This document shows positions 6,375 through 10,258 of a DNA stretch of 10,258 nt, piece by piece. Below the pieces are notes generated by a model. The model made no database searches and had not been told where the DNA came from. It saw only the letters and a list, made by a program, of their open reading frames with translations. This DNA is from Patescibacteria group bacterium. GTDB lineage: Bacteria; Patescibacteriota; Minisyncoccia; UBA6257; GWB1-50-10. The stretch covers positions 1 through 10,258 of the forward strand of contig JAMCRC010000017.1 in NCBI GenBank assembly GCA_023380415.1. Direction: 5' to 3'. Within the stretch, counting starts at the first letter, position 1, and the number at the start of each line of letters is the position of its first letter. The position numbers were made by a program, and so were the translations under genes.

Positions 6375-6912
6375 GAATGAGCATCTGGAAGCTTTCCAGG
6401 AACTCCCGGAACGTACCTTCCGCGTCTTTATGCGTGGTATCCAGGATGATATCGAAATTCCGGTCCGCCAGATGATCGGCGATGCCGTGGATATCGCGAT
6501 AATGCTCGCGTTCCGTGGCGACCCGGCGGGCGGCGAGATCCATCATCTCGGCGACCGTCCGTCCGGCGTTTTCCGGACGCCGCAAAAGACGCTGGGCGCC
6601 TTCATCCGGTTCGACGACGATCTTTACGTTCACGGCCAGGAATCCGCATTTGAGCCAAGGGGCCATCCGGCCGTCCACGACCAGATCGTCCCTCGAAAGC
6701 ATCAGCTCTTCCTGAAGATTATCTATCTCTTTTTCGAACTCCGGGTCGTTCAGCCGTTCGTAATAATCTCCAATGGGAAGGTTATCCTTGGCGGCCCTTG
6801 CCTCGAAGATCCGTCCGATAGTATGCAGATCGTAGTGCAGATGCTCGGCTATTTTTTCGGCCAGGGTCGATTTGCCGGCACCGGGCAGTCCAGTGATCCT
6901 GATAATCGCCAT
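6358..6912 (-). CDS. Cytidylate-kinase-like P-loop nucleotide kinase
   Basis: The 184-aa product starts MAIIRITGLPGAGKST, with a Walker A loop at 8-16. VDGRMAPWL (79-87) and an arginine-rich lid-like segment (RRVATEREHYRDIHG, 129-143) follow, the layout of the cytidylate kinase-like/AAA_18 family (archaeal-type CMP kinase branch). Such enzymes transfer phosphate from ATP to (d)CMP, but the substrate here cannot be read from sequence. The start at 6912 is fixed by AAAGGGGGTG 7-8 nt upstream; the frame stays open to 7230 but the extension resembles nothing and overlaps the divergent gene. The last four codons (KRSG) and the stop are part of the shared terminator hairpin. It is divergent from the 7004 gene. 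Adenylate or shikimate-type kinases are less likely alternatives. Confidence 0.87.
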   Translation of the reverse strand: MAIIRITGLPGAGKSTLAEKIAEHLHYDLHTIGRIFEARAAKDNLPIGDYYERLNDPEFEKEIDNLQEELMLSRDDLVVDGRMAPWLKCGFLAVNVKIVVEPDEGAQRLLRRPENAGRTVAEMMDLAARRVATEREHYRDIHGIADHLADRNFDIILDTTHKDAEGTFREFLESFQMLIQKRSG

Positions 6913-6950
6913 CTTAAACACCCCCTTTCTGGTTTTGGCGAACTGGAATA

Positions 6951-6979
6951 TTTCTACCACGTCGGAGCTGATTTTTCCA
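6951..6979 (-). promoter_or_regulatory. Promoter of the kinase gene
   Basis: On the minus strand TGGAAA (6974-6979), a 17-bp spacer and TAGAAA (6951-6956) preceded by TGG give a moderate extended -10 promoter. The leader would be about 30 nt and carry the strong ribosome site at 6920-6927. It overlaps the divergent promoter of the 7004 gene. Confidence 0.45.
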
Positions 6980-6990
6980 GGGTTTACGGC

Positions 6991-6996
6991 TATAAT
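6991..6996 (+). promoter_or_regulatory. -10 box placing the 7004 gene on a leaderless mRNA
   Basis: A perfect TATAAT ends 7 bp before the ATG at 7004, so transcription would start at about the start codon. The -35 region is weak (CTGATT, 6968-6973). The layout repeats that at 5809-5821. Confidence 0.55.
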
Positions 6997-7003
6997 GAGC
7001 CGA

Positions 7004-7339
7004 ATGGAGATCGTCAAAGAAAAGGCCCTTTGGGTGCCCATCGGATTGACCTTGGCCCTGGCCGCCGCCGGGCTGGTTCTGGGCGCCGTCGCCATCAAGA
7101 ACGTTTCTGCCCCGCTCATCATCCATTTCGACCAGTTCCACGGCGTGGACTTCGTCGGCTCCGTGGCCGATTTCTGGGGCATTTGGCTCGGCGGACTCGC
7201 CGTGATAGTTTTGAACGCCGCCCTTAGCACCGTTCTTTACCGCCGGGAAAGATTTCTCGCGTATCTTCTCTTGGCGGGAAACGCCCTGATCGCGCTTCTG
7301 ATGCTCGTTCTTGCCGCCGTCGTCGTCGGCGCCAATTAA
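7004..7339 (+). CDS. Small three-TM membrane protein of unknown function (111 aa)
   Basis: No named family. Membrane segments lie at ~10-31, ~58-78 and ~84-108. Between the first two is PLIIHFDQFHGVDFVGS (37-53), a polar loop that looks conserved, and after the second a basic YRRER (79-83). By the positive-inside rule YRRER faces the cytoplasm, placing the HFDQFHGVDF loop outside. The ATG at 7004 is chosen because it lies 7 bp after a perfect -10; an in-frame ATG at 6995 overlaps that box and others further upstream lie before it. The gene ends 8 bp before rmuC, so the two probably form one transcript, hinting at a link with RmuC or simply co-expression. Confidence 0.7.
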   Translation: MEIVKEKALWVPIGLTLALAAAGLVLGAVAIKNVSAPLIIHFDQFHGVDFVGSVADFWGIWLGGLAVIVLNAALSTVLYRRERFLAYLLLAGNALIALLMLVLAAVVVGAN

Positions 7340-7347
7340 AAGGCACT

Positions 7348-8385
7348 ATGGACGCAATTTCCATCATCTCCCTGGTCCTTCTCGCCGCAGCCATCGTCAT
7401 CATCATCGTCGCCTTGGCGATGTTCAGAAAAACGAGGCGTCCCGAGGACGGTCAATCTCTCGTACTGCTCCAAAACCAGATGAACGAGATAACGAGGACG
7501 CTCGACGCCAAGCTCTCCGAATCGACCCGGGCCATTCAGAGCCAATTCGGCCAGAGCGCCAAGATAATCAAGGACGTGACGGAACGGCTCACCAAGCTCG
7601 ACGAAACGAACCGCCAAGTCGTTAACTTCGCCGACCAGCTGAAGAATCTGCAGGACATTCTTAAGAACCCGAAGCAGCGGGGGATACTGGGCGAATATTA
7701 TCTTGAGACGGTGCTGAAGAACGTCCTGCCGCCGGGATCGTTCCAAATGCAATACCCGTTCAAGGACGGCGTCATCGTCGACGCCGCCATATTCGTGAAG
7801 GACAAGGTAATCCCCATCGATTCCAAATTCAGCTTGGAGAACTACAACCGCATCCTCGAGACCCGCAGTCCTGAAGAAAAAGAGCGGCTCGAAGCGAGCT
7901 TCCGCCAGGACCTAAAGAATCGCATCGACGAAACGTCGAAGTACGTGAAGCCGGAGGAGAGGACGATGGACTTCGCTTTCATGTTCATCCCTTCCGAGGC
8001 CGTATTTTACGATGTCCTCATCAATAAGGTCGGGGCCGTGAACGGCAAGGACCTCATCGAGTACGCCTTCGGGAAAAAGGTCATCATCGTTTCGCCGACG
8101 TCTTTCTTGGCCTACCTCCAAACCGTCCTCCAGGGGCTCAAAGCCCTCCAGATCGAGGAGTCGGCCAAAGAGATACGGAAACGCGTCGATGAGCTCGGCA
8201 AGCATCTCGGGAACTACGACACCTATTTCCAAAAGATGGGCGCCCATCTTACGACCACGGTCAACATGTACAACAGCGCGTCGCGGGAGCTCGGGAAGAT
8301 AGACAAGGACGTATTGCGCATCACCGGCGAGGCCATCGGCATCGAAGCGACGGCCATCGAACCGCCCCACGGGGACGAAGAATGA
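7348..8385 (+). CDS. rmuC: RmuC-family protein (DNA recombination limiting)
   Basis: The 345-aa product has an N-terminal membrane anchor (~5-25), a coiled-coil stretch (~36-105) and the RmuC domain. The domain begins NPKQRGILGEYYLETVL (107-123) and continues with FKDGVIVDAAIFVKDKVIPIDSKF (138-161). D145 and the DSK at 158-160 fit the PD-(D/E)XK-like core of this family. RmuC in E. coli limits inversions at short inverted repeats; its biochemical activity is not settled. The start at 7348 follows AAAAGG at short distance. It is the second gene of a likely operon, and the next gene begins 1 bp after its stop. An RmuC product near two palindromic repeats in inverted orientation is worth noting but may be coincidence. 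Confidence 0.93.
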   Translation: MDAISIISLVLLAAAIVIIIVALAMFRKTRRPEDGQSLVLLQNQMNEITRTLDAKLSESTRAIQSQFGQSAKIIKDVTERLTKLDETNRQVVNFADQLKNLQDILKNPKQRGILGEYYLETVLKNVLPPGSFQMQYPFKDGVIVDAAIFVKDKVIPIDSKFSLENYNRILETRSPEEKERLEASFRQDLKNRIDETSKYVKPEERTMDFAFMFIPSEAVFYDVLINKVGAVNGKDLIEYAFGKKVIIVSPTSFLAYLQTVLQGLKALQIEESAKEIRKRVDELGKHLGNYDTYFQKMGAHLTTTVNMYNSASRELGKIDKDVLRITGEAIGIEATAIEPPHGDEE

Positions 8386-8386
8386 T

Positions 8387-9247
8387 ATGGGACCGGAAAA
8401 GCTGATAAGCATGTATTCCGCCTTGGGACGGCCGCTCACGCTCGTCGAAATATCCCGGCTCTCCGATATCCCCATTGGCCAAGCCGCGAAAGCGGCGGAG
8501 GTCCTATCCGAGAACGGACGGATACGGGAGGACAACGGGGCGTATTTTACGCCCGGGAGCGGCCTTTCGGAAGCCGTCCGGCGGCAGGCGGACCAGGTCT
8601 TGGACCTGAAATGGCGGAAACTTTTGGGACTGGCCCGGTGGTTCCGTTTCGCTCCATTCATCGATTTCGCCATCGTGAACGGATCGATGACGGTCGGCAA
8701 CGTCACGCCGCTTTCCGATTTCGATATCTTGATCGGCGTCCGTCCAGGACGGATGTTCACCGCCCGGTATTTCTTGAACTTCATTTTCGGCCTCGTCCAC
8801 GGACGGCGCTTGGACGATGAAAAGGGCTCCAGCCCGAACAAACTTTGCTTCAACCACTTTGTGACCGAGCCGACCTTCGAAAAACCGCCGCACAACATTT
8901 ACCGCCGCGAGCTCTACCGCAACATGGTTCCCGTATACGGCGAAAGGGAAAAGGCGGAAAGATTCTTCGGGGCCAATGCCTGGTCTGGCGCCAATCCGTC
9001 GATGCTCGAGGACCTGCGCTACTCTCCGGCCGGACCGAACATCATCGGCCGGGGACTGGAGACGGTCCTTAACGGGCGCCTGGGCGACCTTATCGAACGC
9101 AAGGTCCTGGGGCCGATCGCCAAACGCCGCCTGGGCGCCTATATCGCCGGGAAGCCCGGGGACGGCCGCACGGTCATGAGCGAAAATGAGCTCGAATTCC
9201 ACTTCGACCTCCGCCACGAAAAGCGCTTCCAGAATACCGAGTTATGA
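8387..9247 (+). CDS. Winged-helix plus nucleotidyltransferase fusion protein
   Basis: The 286-aa product has an N-terminal winged-helix-like region (~1-58: TLVEISRLSDIPIGQAAKAAEVLSENG then a small wing). A polymerase-beta-type nucleotidyltransferase core follows: NGS at 98-100, VGNVTPLSDFDILIG at 103-117 with D111 and D113 as the metal-binding pair. The third carboxylate is not obvious. The C-terminal third is basic and unassigned. The family transfers nucleotides to proteins, RNA or small molecules; the substrate is unknown. The ATG at 8387 is 1 bp after the rmuC stop, implying coupling. The pairing of a wHTH and an NTase recalls AbiE-type (type IV) toxin-antitoxin parts, but there they are separate proteins, so I do not call it that. 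Confidence 0.8.
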   Translation: MGPEKLISMYSALGRPLTLVEISRLSDIPIGQAAKAAEVLSENGRIREDNGAYFTPGSGLSEAVRRQADQVLDLKWRKLLGLARWFRFAPFIDFAIVNGSMTVGNVTPLSDFDILIGVRPGRMFTARYFLNFIFGLVHGRRLDDEKGSSPNKLCFNHFVTEPTFEKPPHNIYRRELYRNMVPVYGEREKAERFFGANAWSGANPSMLEDLRYSPAGPNIIGRGLETVLNGRLGDLIERKVLGPIAKRRLGAYIAGKPGDGRTVMSENELEFHFDLRHEKRFQNTEL

Positions 9248-9324
9248 ACAACCGCGGCTTGAAATCGGCCGGAGATTTTTCCATATTTATAACAGAACTA
9301 AAAAAAACCGGAGGTGATAATTGA
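9244..9324 (+). CDS. Possible 26-aa linking ORF between the NTase and the next gene
   Basis: The ATG at 9244 overlaps the NTase stop as ATGA. The frame reads MNNRGLKSAGDFSIF then ITELKKTGGDN and stops at TGA 9322-9324, which overlaps the TTG start of the next gene as TTGA. It fills nearly the whole 73-bp gap and contains the next gene's ribosome site. Both overlaps are the kind used for translational coupling. It could be a real leader peptide, an N-terminal piece of the next protein joined by frameshifting, or chance. Not supported by homology that I recognise. Confidence 0.35.
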   Translation: MNNRGLKSAGDFSIFITELKKTGGDN

Positions 9325-9740
9325 AGTACGATTCTGAGGGTCTGGTCAGCCGGGCATATAAACGTCACGGCCTGAATTTCGAGCACGCTCGGAAGAACGG
9401 TTATCTCGACCGTATCGGCATCGATTTCAGGATCTTCTTGAACGTCGAAGGGTACGAGGTCCCCATCGACCTTCAGGTCAAGACCGCCGATCGGAGCATG
9501 ACCGCCGGATTCGTCCTGCCGCTGCCGCAACCCATCCCGATCAACATATACGTTCGGATTTCCGAACGCATGCTGATACGCATCTTCGATCATTCGCGGA
9601 AGCACCCAGACGTCCGCTATATGCTCTTCGTGGCGCGGCTGGAGCGCCGCATGCCGGAAGAAAGGATCGTCCGCGACATCTGGCGCGAGTCCCAAGGCAT
9701 GTTCTCCCGTGTCCCGATCATCAGATCATTGGTCGCGTAA
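9321..9740 (+). CDS. Small PD-(D/E)XK-like protein, putative nuclease fold
   Basis: The 139-aa product begins at a TTG codon, 6 nt after a strong ribosome site (GGAGGTGAT, 9310-9318); no ATG fits. The central GIDFRIFLNVEGYEVPIDLQ region (33-52) then VK suggests the PD-(D/E)XK fold: D35, a beta-hairpin, then Q52-x-K54. Many members have E in place of this Q; some have Q. Conserved-looking VSRAYKRHGL at the N-terminus and a basic C-terminus (ERRMPEERIVRDIWRE) complete it. Function is unknown; nuclease activity is inference from the fold. It is the last gene of the rmuC-NTase block, ending 10 bp before a terminator hairpin. Confidence is high that it is a gene, moderate for the fold. Confidence 0.78.
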   Translation: MKYDSEGLVSRAYKRHGLNFEHARKNGYLDRIGIDFRIFLNVEGYEVPIDLQVKTADRSMTAGFVLPLPQPIPINIYVRISERMLIRIFDHSRKHPDVRYMLFVARLERRMPEERIVRDIWRESQGMFSRVPIIRSLVA

Positions 9741-9750
9741 TTTTTCAAAA

Positions 9751-9776
9751 GGCCGCCCCTCAGAGCGGCCGTTTTT
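9751..9776 (+). terminator. Terminator after the PD-(D/E)XK-like gene
   Basis: GGCCGC (9751-9756) and GCGGCC (9765-9770) form a stem with an 8-nt loop followed by GTTTTT. It closes the rmuC block and merges into the left end of repeat copy 2. Confidence 0.85.
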
Positions 9777-9932
9777 ATTGCCGAGCGCAGCGAGAGATAT
9801 CCGAACCGCGATTTGGATATTCGAGCCAGCGAGGTAACGAAAGGGTTCAATACCCCTAATCTTGCCGCGGGGAGGGCGGGCAGAGCCAGTTCCTCACGGC
9901 GGGGATTGCCCCGCGGTGAATACCCTTTATTG
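9766..9932 (-). repeat. Palindromic intergenic repeat, copy 2 (long form, inverted)
   Basis: The reverse complement matches copy 1 (620-726) along its whole length with a few substitutions, a 2-nt indel near the CGGCC end, and an extra 56-bp segment in the middle of the palindrome. The extra segment brings arms CCGCGGGG (from ~9865) and CCCCGCGG (from ~9909) that pair across a GC-rich loop, nested inside AAAGGG...CCCTTT. It ends where the -35 of the next RNA gene begins. Minus-strand shadow ORFs (SLARISKSRFGYLSLRSA) come from the repeat. Confidence 0.85.
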
Positions 9933-9936
9933 CCTC

Positions 9937-9965
9937 TTGATTTTTCCCAGGCCTTATGTTACAAT
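9937..9965 (+). promoter_or_regulatory. Strong promoter for a small RNA gene
   Basis: TTGATT (9937-9942), a 17-bp spacer, and TACAAT (9960-9965) preceded by TGT, an extended -10. Predicted transcription starts near 9972. This is the best-matched promoter in the window. Confidence 0.8.
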
Positions 9966-9971
9966 GCCGAT

Positions 9972-10076
9972 GTGTGAAGTGCAGAGTTTGCCTTAAGGCG
10001 ATGCCGGCGCAAGCCGGAAGCGCCGATAAGGAAAACCCTTCCAGTTCCGCCCCGCTACGTGCGGGGCGGTTTTTTT
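9972..10076 (+). ncRNA. Unidentified structured small RNA, about 105 nt
   Basis: A strong promoter and a strong terminator bracket about 105 nt with no credible ORF. The body folds into one rod. Pairs from outside in are GAAG (9976-9979) with CTTC (10038-10041), GTTT (9986-9989) with AAAC (10033-10036), CCTTA (9991-9995) with TAAGG (10027-10031), GGCG (9997-10000) with CGCC (10021-10024), and CCGGC (10004-10008) with GCCGG (10013-10017). The rod is capped by a GCAA tetraloop (10009-10012). A 3x3 internal loop (ATG/AAG) sits under the top stem. Size and rod shape recall small SRP RNA, but the conserved GGTCAGG...GGAA...AGCAGCC core is absent. I cannot assign it to a known class. Confidence 0.7.
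10047..10076 (+). terminator. Terminator of the small RNA
   Basis: CCGCCCCGC (10047-10055) pairs perfectly with GCGGGGCGG (10061-10069) around a 5-nt loop, followed by seven T. A very strong intrinsic terminator. Confidence 0.95.
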
Positions 10077-10095
10077 AACCAACCCTTCATATTTC

Positions 10096-10183
10096 AGGGG
10101 AAATCCTCTATCCTTTTAGAGGAGCGGGTACGGGCCCCTCGATGCTCTTCGGGCCGCTTGGGCGGCCATGGGTGAGCACTCAC
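10096..10183 (+). promoter_or_regulatory. Structured leader before the final CDS
   Basis: Two nested hairpin units are visible. AGGGG (10096-10100) with CCCCT (10135-10139) encloses TCCTCTA (10104-10110) paired with TAGAGGA (10117-10123). TGCTC (10143-10147) with GAGCA (10174-10178) encloses GGCCGC (10152-10157) paired with GCGGCC (10162-10167). GTGA (10172-10175) can instead pair with TCAC (10180-10183), competing with the second outer stem. An unpaired A-rich stretch then leads to the ribosome site. It may be a riboswitch, a ribosomal-protein-type leader or another structured RNA; no known class recognised. Confidence 0.45.
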
Positions 10184-10214
10184 ACAACCAAAACAAAAAT
10201 TGGAGGTCACCACC

Positions 10215-10258
10215 ATGGCCGCCCTGACGGCCGGAGGCGGGGACTCCAAAGGGGCCCG
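10215..10258 (+). CDS. Start of an unidentified CDS, cut by the window end
   Basis: The ATG at 10215 has a perfect GGAGGT (10202-10207) 7 nt upstream, the strongest ribosome site in the window. Only 14 codons are visible (MAALTAGGGDSKGA), a flexible Gly/Ala-rich N-terminus that identifies nothing. The structured leader and strong ribosome site suggest a well-expressed, RNA-regulated gene. The frame is open to the window edge. Confidence 0.55.
   Translation, partial: MAALTAGGGDSKGA

Noticed and set aside
6373..7227. A 284-aa open frame on the plus strand
   Set aside because: It is antisense to the kinase, which has a Walker A motif and a strong ribosome site, and it has no recognisable domain.
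9972..10045. Small RNA as bacterial SRP (4.5S) RNA
   Set aside because: Length and rod shape fit, and GGAAGC/GCC fragments are present, but the conserved GGTCAGG...AGCAGCC core around the tetraloop is not.
1..10258. CRISPR array or known complete defence system
   Set aside because: No regularly spaced short repeats and no cas, restriction-modification or toxin-antitoxin pair could be recognised; the NTase and PD-(D/E)XK-like genes alone do not make a known system.

Overview
The window looks like chromosomal DNA of a small-genome bacterium, most likely a Patescibacteria (CPR, Parcubacteria-like) lineage. This is an inference from a pared-down dcw cluster, a MurF with no N-terminal substrate domain, very short intergenic gaps, start codons sitting on promoter -10 boxes, and a repeat that leaves 'NTPRGI/SLARxSK'-type shadow ORFs. 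The DNA is moderately GC-rich. TGA ends several genes, so the code appears standard.

Layout: (1) 1-770: a polytopic membrane protein of unknown function, followed by one copy of a palindromic repeat and a terminator. (2) 780-1006: a regulatory region with an exact DnaA-box consensus, an extended -10 inside a 32-bp inverted repeat shared with the window edge, and three MraZ operators with 5-bp spacers. (3) 1007-5631: cell-wall/division cluster mraZ-rsmH-ftsL-ftsI-murF, without murE, mraY, ftsW or murG, closed by a bidirectional terminator. (4) 5671-5742 (-): tRNA-Glu(CUC). (5) 5821-6912: a membrane-anchored Lipoprotein_15-type protein convergent with a cytidylate-kinase-like P-loop kinase; they share one terminator hairpin. 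(6) 7004-9740: a three-TM protein, rmuC, a winged-helix/nucleotidyltransferase fusion, a possible 26-aa linking ORF and a small PD-(D/E)XK-like protein, ending at a terminator. (7) 9766-10258: a second, longer and inverted copy of the repeat, an unidentified ~105-nt RNA gene with its own promoter and terminator, and a structured leader before a CDS cut by the window end.

In the dcw part, MraZ probably regulates the operon, RsmH methylates 16S rRNA, FtsL and FtsI act at the septum, and MurF makes the pentapeptide precursor. The later block mixes nucleotide and DNA metabolism (kinase, RmuC, nucleotidyltransferase, putative nuclease) with small envelope proteins; no single pathway for it is evident. 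The least explained parts are the 9972-10076 RNA, the 10096-10183 leader and the inverted repeat pair.
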